From: UBA1479 sp002706405
GTDB taxonomy: Bacteria > Pseudomonadota > Alphaproteobacteria > Rhodospirillales > Casp-alpha2
Direction of reading: 5' to 3'
NCBI GenBank assembly: GCA_963972255.1
Contig: CAXATO010000004.1
Location: forward strand, 196,257 to 260,256
DNA length: 64,000 bases
Position 1 is the first letter of the stretch, and each line of letters opens with the position of its first letter. Made by a program: the position numbers and the translations under genes. The notes under the pieces were generated by a model that searched no databases, was not told where the DNA came from, and worked only from the letters and a program-made list of their open reading frames with translations. Shown piece after piece: positions 34,813 to 42,021 of this stretch.

Positions 34813-35823
34813 TCACGCGATCCCCGCTCGAAGACAGTCGTGAATATGCAGGATACCGACCGGGCGGTCGTTGTCGACCACGAACAGATTGGTGATGGCG
34901 CGCGTGTTCATGATGCCCAGCGCTTCGGAGGCGAGGCGATCCGGCTCGATGCGCGCGCCGCCCGCCGTCATGGTGTCGCCGGCGGTGCGCGCCAGCACGT
35001 TGTCGGCCATGTGGCGGCGCAAGTCGCCGTCGGTGATGACCCCCATCAGGCGGCCGTCGCCGTCGACCACGCCCAGGCAGCCGAAGCGCTTGGCGGTCAT
35101 GACCAGGAGCGCCTCGCTCATGGGCATGTCGGGGCCGACCACGGGCAGCTCGTCGCCCGCATGCATGATGTCGGACACCTTCATCAGGCGGCGGCCCAGC
35201 TTGCCCCCGGGATGCAGGGCGTGGAAATCGTCGGAGGAAAACCCCTTGCGCTCCAGCAGGGCCACGGCGAGGGCGTCGCCCAGGCCCATCATCACCGTGG
35301 TCGAGGTCGTCGGCGCCAGCCCCATGGGGCAGGCTTCCGGGGAATCGGGATAGACCAGGGCCGCGTCGGCGTTGTCGGCGAGCGAGCTCTGCCCCTTGCC
35401 GGTCACCGCGACCAGCGGAATTTGGAAGCGCTTGGCATAGGCGATGAGATCGGCGAGTTCCGCCGTTTCGCCCGAATTGGACAACGCGAAAATGACATCG
35501 GCCGGCGTGATCATGCCGAGGTCGCCGTGGGAGGCTTCCGCCGGATGGACGAACATCGCCGGCGTGCCGGTGGAGGCCAGGGTCGCCGCGATCTTGCGCC
35601 CGACATGGCCGCTTTTGCCCATGCCGGTGACGACGATGCGGCCTTGGGCGGCGGCCATGATGGCGACGGCGCGCACGAAGGCCTCGCCCAGGCTCGCCGA
35701 CAGGGCCTGCAGGCCGTCGCATTCCGTGGCCAGGACGCGGCGCGCCACGGCCAGGTCATCGGCCCTGGCGGAATCTCCGACGATGGCGGCGGTCGCATGT
35801 GTGTTGACTTGGTCCGCGCTCAT
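34813..35823 (-). CDS. kdsD: D-arabinose 5-phosphate isomerase (KpsF/GutQ family)
   Basis: Converts ribulose-5-phosphate to arabinose-5-phosphate, the first step of KDO synthesis for LPS. The 336-residue protein has an N-terminal SIS domain (about 35-180) with GMGKSGHVGRKIAAT and the HPAEASHGDLGMI block, followed by two CBS domains with MSEALLVMTAKRFGCLGVVD and the GDLRRHM end. The gene directly precedes lptC-lptA-lptB, linking KDO synthesis to LPS export. The start ATG is at 35823; upstream codons have no family support. Confidence 0.95.
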   Translation of the reverse strand: MSADQVNTHATAAIVGDSARADDLAVARRVLATECDGLQALSASLGEAFVRAVAIMAAAQGRIVVTGMGKSGHVGRKIAATLASTGTPAMFVHPAEASHGDLGMITPADVIFALSNSGETAELADLIAYAKRFQIPLVAVTGKGQSSLADNADAALVYPDSPEACPMGLAPTTSTTVMMGLGDALAVALLERKGFSSDDFHALHPGGKLGRRLMKVSDIMHAGDELPVVGPDMPMSEALLVMTAKRFGCLGVVDGDGRLMGVITDGDLRRHMADNVLARTAGDTMTAGGARIEPDRLASEALGIMNTRAITNLFVVDNDRPVGILHIHDCLRAGIA

Positions 35824-36019
35824 AATCCCGTTCTTGTTCGTTGCCGGATCACTGCCGGTCGGTGTCCACCGAAGCCGGGCCGGAGGCGGGACCTCGGGCG
35901 CCAGCAATCTTCATGCCAATAAGCCTAATATACTGGCGAACCGTAAAAAATACGTTGTCTAAATATGCGCTGCCGATTCCCGAGCGTCAACCGACGGCGG
36001 CCCGCCCGATGATCGCCGA

Positions 36020-36658
36020 TCAATGGTGGAAGATGTCGACGGCACCCCAGCCGGCAAGATCGAGCTCGACCCGCATGGGCAGGAAGTCGAGGCAGGCCTG
36101 CAGCAGATGTTCGCGGCCTTCGCGGGCGATCATGGCGTCAAGCTGCGCCTTCACCCGGTGAAGATAGAGCACATCATTGGCCGCATAGCCCTGCTGAGCG
36201 GGGCTCAGCGTGTCGCGGGCCCAGTCCGAGGATTGCTGTTGTTTGTCCAATTCGACGCCGACCAGTTCGCGGACCACGTCCTTGAGGCCGTGGCCGTCCG
36301 TATAGGTGCGGACCAGCTTGGAGGCGATCTTGGTGCAGTAGACGGGCGTGCAGTCGATGGCCAGCCAGCGCTTGAGCGCGGCGATGTCGAATCGCGCGTA
36401 ATGGAAGATCTTGACCACGCCCGGGTCTTCCATCAGCGCCTTCAGGTTGGGGGCCGACGCCTGGCCCGCCGCGATCTGCACCAGATGACAGACGCCGTCG
36501 CCGCCGGACAGCTGCACCACGCACAGCCGGTCGCGGCTGAGGTCCAGGCCCTGGGTCTCGGAATCGACGGCGACCGAACCGGTGAAGGTCACGTCGCCGG
36601 GCAGGTCGCCCTGATGAAGGTGAATGACGGGAGTTCCGGATTGACTTGGCGCATCCAT
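36020..36658 (-). CDS. Ribonuclease D-like 3'-5' exonuclease (short form)
   Basis: DEDDy-type exonuclease that trims stable RNA 3' ends. The 212 residues contain Exo I (VAVDSETQGLD), Exo II (FHYARFDIAAL) and Exo III (YAANDVLYLH) with the catalytic Asp, Glu and Tyr positions present. The HRDC domains of E. coli RNase D are absent; this short version is typical of alphaproteobacteria. It lies upstream of kdsD, separated by about 200 bp, and downstream of tRNA-Leu. Confidence 0.88.
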   Translation of the reverse strand: MDAPSQSGTPVIHLHQGDLPGDVTFTGSVAVDSETQGLDLSRDRLCVVQLSGGDGVCHLVQIAAGQASAPNLKALMEDPGVVKIFHYARFDIAALKRWLAIDCTPVYCTKIASKLVRTYTDGHGLKDVVRELVGVELDKQQQSSDWARDTLSPAQQGYAANDVLYLHRVKAQLDAMIAREGREHLLQACLDFLPMRVELDLAGWGAVDIFHH

Positions 36659-36696
36659 GACACTGCCGCCCTTATGTTCAATCAATCTTTAAGCCG

Positions 36697-36713
36697 CCCC
36701 TCGTTGCGAGGGG
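36697..36713 (-). terminator. Hairpin just after tRNA-Leu
   Basis: A 7-bp stem CCCCTCG/CGAGGGG with a three-base loop lies 5 bases after the tRNA 3' end on the minus strand. There is no proper T-run, so its action as terminator is uncertain; it may instead define the 3' trailer for processing. Confidence 0.4.
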
Positions 36714-36718
36714 AAAGA

Positions 36719-36805
<87 letters not shown>

Positions 36806-37128
36806 ACGGGCCCCGGCCCCATCTTCCACGAACGGTCGAGGAGGCGCGAGATCGCCGAAAAAACGGCTTGGAACTTGACCCACCGGGGTAAATCCCCGGC
36901 GTGAGCGGCCTTCGTTAAAGGTAGGGCTGTGACTTGTCAAGCATCGCCTCGCAAGAGATCCGCCCGGGCCGGGCTTCGGGTCGCCGCCGACGCCCGAATT
37001 CCCGCCCTTGGGGCCGCTTAGGCAATCGACACATCCGTTTGACGTTGCTATGTTTTCCCTGAAAAATGACCTGCCGAAATCGGCCACCCCCTCCCTCGGG
37101 AGGACCACCCCTTAGGAGGATAAAGTCC
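36806..37128. other. Divergent intergenic region tRNA-Leu / NDUFA9-like gene
   Basis: About 320 bases with no credible gene. It holds the likely tRNA-Leu promoter (minus) and, for the plus-strand reductase gene, TTGACG at 37039-37044 followed after 17 bases by AAAAAT. The reductase ribosome-binding site AGGAGGA is at 37114-37120. A GC hairpin CCGGGG/CCCCGG flanking TAAAT lies at about 36882-36898. Confidence 0.5.
36912..36940 (-). promoter_or_regulatory. Likely promoter of tRNA-Leu
   Basis: On the minus strand TTGACA is followed after 17 bases by TAACGA. Transcription would start near 36905, about 100 bases before the tRNA, which is a long leader, so the match is good but the distance leaves doubt. 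Confidence 0.45.
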
Positions 37129-38091
37129 ATGGATCGACGCATCGCCACTGTTTTCGGCGCTTCCGGATTCCTGGGCCGCCATGTGGTGCGCCGTCTGGCC
37201 GCCGCCGGATACGGGGTGCGCGCCGCCGGACGGGATCCGGAATCCGCCCTGTTCCTTAAGCCCATGGGCGATGTCGGCCAGGTCGTGCCCTGGCCCGCCG
37301 ATGTCACCCACGCCGATTCGGTCGCCGCCGCCGTCCGGGGGGCGGACGTGGTCATCAATCTGGTCGGCATTCTGTATGAAAGCGGCCGCGCGACCTTCCA
37401 GAAGATTCATGTCGATGGGGCCGCCAACGTCGCCCAGGCCGCCGCCGCCGCCGGTGTCCAGCGCCTGGTGCATGTCTCAGCCCTGGGCGCCGATGCCTCG
37501 TCGCCCGCCAAATACGCCCGCAGCAAGGCCGCCGGCGAAGCCGCCGTGACCGCCGCTTTCCCCAAGGCCACAATCCTGCGCCCGAGCGTCGTGTTCGGGC
37601 CCGAAGACGATTTCTTCAACCGCTTCGCCAGCATGGCCCGGCTCTCGCCGGTGCTGCCGGTGATCGGCGCCGCCTCGCCCAAGGACGGCGGCCCCAAGTT
37701 CCAGCCCGTTTACGTGGCCGACGTGGCCGACGCCATCATGGCCGCGCTGACCGACGCCAAGGCCAAGGGCCAATTGTTCGAATTGGGCGGCCCCACGGTC
37801 TATTCCTTCCGCGAGCTGATGCAGCTTGTGATGGCCCAGACCGGGCGCAAACGGTGCCTGCTGCCGCTGCCCTATTGGGTGGCCGACATTCAGGCGGCTT
37901 TCCTGGGCCTGCTGCCCCGCCCGCCCCTGACCTTGGATCAGGTCCAGCTTCTGCGCCGCGACAATGTGGTCGGCGACAAGGCCAAGACCCTCAAGAACCT
38001 GGGCATCACACCAACGGCGGCGGAGGCGATCCTGCCGACCTATCTCATGCGATTCCGCAACAATGCCTGGCAGGGCGTGCAGAACGCCTGA
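37129..38091 (+). CDS. NDUFA9-like NAD(P)H-binding protein (complex I subunit family)
   Basis: Atypical short-chain dehydrogenase related to the NDUFA9 subunit of mitochondrial complex I. The 320-residue protein has the Rossmann motif TVFGASGFLGRHVVRRL at residues 6-22, ADVVINLVGILYE, HVSALGADASSPAKYARSKAAGE with the Tyr-x-x-x-Lys pair, and the LRPSVVFGPEDDFFNRFA block that is typical of this family. AGGAGG stands 9 bases before the ATG. Alphaproteobacteria carry this gene away from the nuo operon, as here. Whether it is assembled in complex I or acts alone is not evident. Confidence 0.88.
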   Translation: MDRRIATVFGASGFLGRHVVRRLAAAGYGVRAAGRDPESALFLKPMGDVGQVVPWPADVTHADSVAAAVRGADVVINLVGILYESGRATFQKIHVDGAANVAQAAAAAGVQRLVHVSALGADASSPAKYARSKAAGEAAVTAAFPKATILRPSVVFGPEDDFFNRFASMARLSPVLPVIGAASPKDGGPKFQPVYVADVADAIMAALTDAKAKGQLFELGGPTVYSFRELMQLVMAQTGRKRCLLPLPYWVADIQAAFLGLLPRPPLTLDQVQLLRRDNVVGDKAKTLKNLGITPTAAEAILPTYLMRFRNNAWQGVQNA

Positions 38092-38246
38092 TCGAGCCGC
38101 CGTCCCGAGCCTGTTCGCGCGGGACCGGAACGGTTTTGATGACCGATCAATTCGATTTCAGGCCGGTTCGATCTTGGGGCGGTTCGATCCTGATGCGGGC
38201 CGAATTCAGGAAAATGCGCGGGCTTGTCGGCCCGGCGATCCCGGCC

Positions 38247-38621
38247 TCAGTAACCTTGCGGCAGACCGCTGCTGTCCGCCGCAGCGCCCTCTCGGGCCGC
38301 GGCGGTGATCAGTTCGCCGAATTCGCGCAGGAACACGGATCCCGGGACCGTGCGCTGGATCAGCACGCTGCGGCGGTCGTTTTCATCGACCTTGCGGCGC
38401 ACGAAATTCAGTTCCGACAGCCGGTCGATGGCGCGGGTAACCGCCGGCTTGGACACTTTCAGAATATCCGCCATGCCGCGCACCGTATGGGGCGGCGGCG
38501 TCAGATAGACCGTCAGCAACAGCGCCATCTGGCGCGCAGACAGATCCGGCGCATCCAGGCGCACGCTGGAGACGATCGCCCGACGCCAGATGTCCAATGC
38601 CTGAAGTTCGTTTAATTCCAT
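38247..38621 (-). CDS. MarR-family transcriptional regulator
   Basis: Winged-helix DNA-binding protein of 124 residues. The recognition region is TVRGMADILKVSKPAVTRAIDRLSE, followed by the wing FVRRKVDENDRRSVLIQ. No ligand site can be read. The frame runs 19 codons upstream of the ATG at 38621, but the shorter start fits the family. It lies about 108 bp downstream of the aminopeptidase gene on the same strand and might be part of that transcript. Target genes are unknown. Confidence 0.85.
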   Translation of the reverse strand: MELNELQALDIWRRAIVSSVRLDAPDLSARQMALLLTVYLTPPPHTVRGMADILKVSKPAVTRAIDRLSELNFVRRKVDENDRRSVLIQRTVPGSVFLREFGELITAAAREGAAADSSGLPQGY

Positions 38622-38729
38622 GAACTTACTTCCCCTGTCCGGGCCATTCCGTTGCCGTTCGGCTTGGCCCGCCGACATTCATTACGCTGTCGGAACTTCT
38701 AATTCATTTGTCCGCCCCTGACAAGCCGC

Positions 38730-40136
38730 CTAGGCAAACCTCTTCAGAATCATCGCCGCCATGGCGCGCAGCCCCATGGCCTCGCCGCCCGACGGCCGGC
38801 CGGGCCGCGATTTCAGGTTCCAGGCCATCAGGTCGACATGGGCCCAGGGCACCGGCTTGCCCTTTTCCGGGGTCGCGAAATGCTCCAGGAACAGGGCCGC
38901 CGTGATCGCCCCGGCATAGCCCCCTTCGGGCGCATTGGTCAGGTCGGCCTGCGATCCGTCGACCATGGCCCGATAGCCGTCCCACAAGGGCAGACGCCAC
39001 AAGGGGTCTTCGACGCCGGTCCCGGCGGCCAGGATATCCGCCGCCAGTTTGTCGTCGTTGCAGAACAACGCCGGCAGGTCCGTGCCCAGCGCCACCCGCG
39101 CCGCGCCGGTCAGGGTCGCGAAGTCGATCAGCAAATCCGGCGCCTCGGCCACCGCGTCCCACAGGGCATCGGCCAGGATGACCCGGCCTTCCGCGTCCGT
39201 ATTGGCGATCTCGACCGTGGTGCCGCGCCGCGTCGCGACGATGTCCATGGGCCGCATGGCATTGCCCGAGATCGAATTCTCCACCGCCGGGATCAGCACC
39301 CGCAGCCGGATATTGGCCCCCGCCGCCATCAGCACATGGGCAATGCCGAGCACATGGGCAGCCCCCCCCATGTCCTTTTTCATGAGCTTCATGCCGGCCG
39401 CGGACTTGATGTCGAGCCCGCCCGTATCGAAACACACACCCTTGCCGACCAGCGTCACCTTGGGCGCATTGGCCGGGCCCCAGGTCAGATCGATCAGGCG
39501 AGGGGCGCGGTCCGACGCCCGGCCGACCGCATGGATGGCCGGGAAATTTTTCTTGAGCAACTGGTCGCCCTCGATCACCCGCACCCGCGCCTTGAAGGCG
39601 CGGCCCAGGGCCCGCGCCGCATCGGCCAGATCGGCCGGGCCCATGTCGTTGGTCGGCGTGTTGATGAGATCGCGGCACAGAATGGTGCCCTTGGCTTCCC
39701 GTTCGACCTTGGCCCGGTCGCAGGCCGCCGGCCAGACCAGCTTGGCCGCGACCTTCGCACCCGCCTTGTAACGCCCGAAATGATAGCTGCCGAGCGCCCA
39801 GGCAAGGGCCGCGGCGTTGGCCTGCCCGGCGGACTTCTTGGCGTCCATGCCGTCGAGCTTGTAGCGTCCGGCCGGCAGTTTCTTGGGCAGGTCGCCGAAA
39901 TCCCACATGCTGGCGGGCGCGCCCCGGCCGAGCAGGACCCGGCCGACGCCGCCCTTGGCGTTGGGGAGGACAAGATGGCGCCCGGCCGCGGCCGTGAAGC
40001 CGTTGGCCGTGACCCAGGCGCGGGTCGGGGCGTCCTGCTTGGCCAACCAGGCCTTGAGGTCCTTGGCGGTAACGGCGGTGATGGGAACGGCGGCCGCTCC
40101 TGGCTTGGCGAAACAGTCCATCATGATCCTACTCAT
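38730..40136 (-). CDS. Leucyl aminopeptidase family (M17) metallopeptidase
   Basis: Dimetal aminopeptidase that removes N-terminal residues from peptides. The 468-residue protein has the M17 metal and catalytic motifs GKGVCFDTGGLDIK (with the catalytic Lys in KGVCFDTGG) and NTDAEGRVILADAL (metal Asp and Glu, catalytic Arg). The start overlaps the upstream PLP enzyme stop by four bases (ATGA), which supports the ATG at 40136. The N-terminal domain is shorter and more divergent than PepA. Context suggests use in amino-acid or peptide catabolism. Confidence 0.92.
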   Translation of the reverse strand: MSRIMMDCFAKPGAAAVPITAVTAKDLKAWLAKQDAPTRAWVTANGFTAAAGRHLVLPNAKGGVGRVLLGRGAPASMWDFGDLPKKLPAGRYKLDGMDAKKSAGQANAAALAWALGSYHFGRYKAGAKVAAKLVWPAACDRAKVEREAKGTILCRDLINTPTNDMGPADLADAARALGRAFKARVRVIEGDQLLKKNFPAIHAVGRASDRAPRLIDLTWGPANAPKVTLVGKGVCFDTGGLDIKSAAGMKLMKKDMGGAAHVLGIAHVLMAAGANIRLRVLIPAVENSISGNAMRPMDIVATRRGTTVEIANTDAEGRVILADALWDAVAEAPDLLIDFATLTGAARVALGTDLPALFCNDDKLAADILAAGTGVEDPLWRLPLWDGYRAMVDGSQADLTNAPEGGYAGAITAALFLEHFATPEKGKPVPWAHVDLMAWNLKSRPGRPSGGEAMGLRAMAAMILKRFA

Positions 40137-41215
40137 TGGTTCGATTGCGGGTCGGCGGCGGCGAGGGCCGCGTCGATGGCCGCCTCATAGGCGAACAAGG
40201 CCGGCAGGCCGCCGGTATGAAGATACAGCACGGCGCCGCCCGCCATGGCGCCCTTGTCGTCGGCCATGGCCAAGGCGCCGGCAAAGGATTTCGAGGTATA
40301 GACGGGATCGAGCAGCAGCCCTTCCTGGCGCGCGGCGGCCAGAAACGCGCCCCAGCTTTGCGGTGAATTCTTGCCGTAGCCGGGAGCAAGAAAGCGATCG
40401 GTCACGATCACGTCCTCAGGCCCGACCAGGTCCGGGCGGCCGATCAGTTTCCCCAGGTTGGCGCAGACTTCCGTGACCCGGGCCCGCTGCTGGACCGCGT
40501 CGCGGCGCACGCAGACCCCGGTCACCGGCAGATTGGAGCCCGCCAGCCGCAGACCCGTCAGCAGCCCGGAATGGGTCAGGCCGCTGCCCGATGCCGTGAC
40601 GACCTGGGTCACCGTGATGCCGGCCTGGGCGATCTGGTCGAGGATTTCCCGGGCTCCCAGCACGTAGCCGAGGGCACCCCGCGGCTCGAACGTGGCGCCC
40701 AGGTGAATGACGTAGGGCCGCCGCCCCTCGGCCCGCAAGTCGTCGGCGATGGCATCCAGGCCCGCGTCGGCATCGGCCTCGCTCGCGTCGGCCGGCAGGT
40801 GATGCAGGGTCGCCCCGAACATGCGGTCCAACAGTACGTTGCCGCCCGTACGGTAGCCCGCATCCATGCCGGCGACGCGGTCTTCCAACTGGATGTGGCA
40901 GTCCAGGCCGGCGGCACAGGCCGCCGCCGCCGTGACCCGCACGTAATTGGATTGCACGGCGCCGGTGATGATCATCGTGTCGCAGCCCTGGGCCAGCGCG
41001 TGACCCGTATAGAATTCCAGCTTGCGCACCTTGTTGCCGCCCAGGCCCAGGCCCGTCAGGTCGTCGCGCTTTACATAGATCGGCGCACGACCGTCCCGGC
41101 CCGACAGATTGCCCAGCCGGTCCAGCGGCGGCGTGCCGGAAATCAGCCGGCGGCGGGGAAAGTCGGCATTGCCGACCCGCACGGTTTCAAGGGATGGCGA
41201 TGCGGGGGTCGTCAT
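40133..41215 (-). CDS. D-cysteine desulfhydrase / ACC deaminase-family PLP enzyme
   Basis: PLP-dependent lyase of fold type II, possibly D-cysteine desulfhydrase or L-cysteate sulfolyase. The 360 residues include the PLP-lysine motif LGGNKVRKLEF (near residue 61), QSNYVRVTAAAACAAGL, the ASGSGLTHSGLLTG phosphate loop, and YTSKSFAGALA near the C-terminus. The substrate cannot be assigned by eye. It is the middle gene of an operon with an RraA-like protein (22 bp upstream) and the M17 peptidase (4-bp overlap). Confidence 0.85.
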   Translation of the reverse strand: MTTPASPSLETVRVGNADFPRRRLISGTPPLDRLGNLSGRDGRAPIYVKRDDLTGLGLGGNKVRKLEFYTGHALAQGCDTMIITGAVQSNYVRVTAAAACAAGLDCHIQLEDRVAGMDAGYRTGGNVLLDRMFGATLHHLPADASEADADAGLDAIADDLRAEGRRPYVIHLGATFEPRGALGYVLGAREILDQIAQAGITVTQVVTASGSGLTHSGLLTGLRLAGSNLPVTGVCVRRDAVQQRARVTEVCANLGKLIGRPDLVGPEDVIVTDRFLAPGYGKNSPQSWGAFLAAARQEGLLLDPVYTSKSFAGALAMADDKGAMAGGAVLYLHTGGLPALFAYEAAIDAALAAADPQSNQ

Positions 41216-41237
41216 GGCGGCGGGTGTCCTTACCGGC

Positions 41238-41900
41238 TTAGGGCAGCATTTCCGGTTCCGGCAGGCCCATCATCTGGGCCGTGGTCTCACCGGCCTTGAT
41301 GCGGGCGATGGTCGCGTCCTCGTCGGCGATCTTCTCGATCGACGCGGCAAGCAACTCCGTGGCACGGGCCAGCGGCACCACGGCCACGCCGTCGTCGTCG
41401 CCGATCACGATGTCGCCCGGCGACACCGTCGCCCCGCCGCAGGAAATGGTGCCGTCGATGACCCCGCCGAAGCCCTTGTGCGGGCCCTGGGGGACATGGG
41501 CCGCGCAGAACGCGGACAGGCCCATCTCAGCGATTTCGGCGACGTCGCGCATGGCCCCGTCGATGACCACGCCGCCGGCCTTCTTGGCGACGGCGCCGTG
41601 GGTCATGATGCCGCCCCAGACCGCCACGTCAGCATAGCCGCCGGCGTCGATGACCAGAATTTCGCCCGGATTGAGCAGGCCGATGGCGTAATGCGCCGCC
41701 GAATTGTCGCCGACCATGCAGGTCACCGTGCGCGCCTGACCGCAGACCGTCATGCCCGTTTTCACCGGCTTGATACGCCCGGCCATGCATTGGGTCCGGT
41801 TCATCATGTCGGAAACGATGGCCGGCGGAATCGCGCGCCATTTGGCAAGCACGTCGTCGGACAGGCGGTCGAAGGTCACGTTGTGGCGTTGAATGGCCAT
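41238..41900 (-). CDS. RraA-like / HMG-CHA aldolase family protein
   Basis: Member of the family that includes RraA (RNase E inhibitor) and 4-hydroxy-4-methyl-2-oxoglutarate aldolases. The 220-residue protein has DAGGYADVAVWGGIMTHGA and the metal and substrate motif VIDGAMRDVAEI, where the Arg-Asp pair is needed in true aldolases. This favours aldolase-type enzyme activity over RNase E regulation. The start ATG at 41900 is preceded by AGGGAGCCC. It heads the three-gene operon with the PLP lyase and peptidase. Confidence 0.82.
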   Translation of the reverse strand: MAIQRHNVTFDRLSDDVLAKWRAIPPAIVSDMMNRTQCMAGRIKPVKTGMTVCGQARTVTCMVGDNSAAHYAIGLLNPGEILVIDAGGYADVAVWGGIMTHGAVAKKAGGVVIDGAMRDVAEIAEMGLSAFCAAHVPQGPHKGFGGVIDGTISCGGATVSPGDIVIGDDDGVAVVPLARATELLAASIEKIADEDATIARIKAGETTAQMMGLPEPEMLP

Positions 41901-42021
41901 GGATGGGCTCCCTTTGGGTCGTTTTTTGAAGGCCGCTCCGGAACGGGCGGCGTGTCCCGCCACTTAAACCCAGCCGGCGATGCCTGCCAACCCCCCATGT
42001 GGCCGAAGCCGGGTGGTGGCG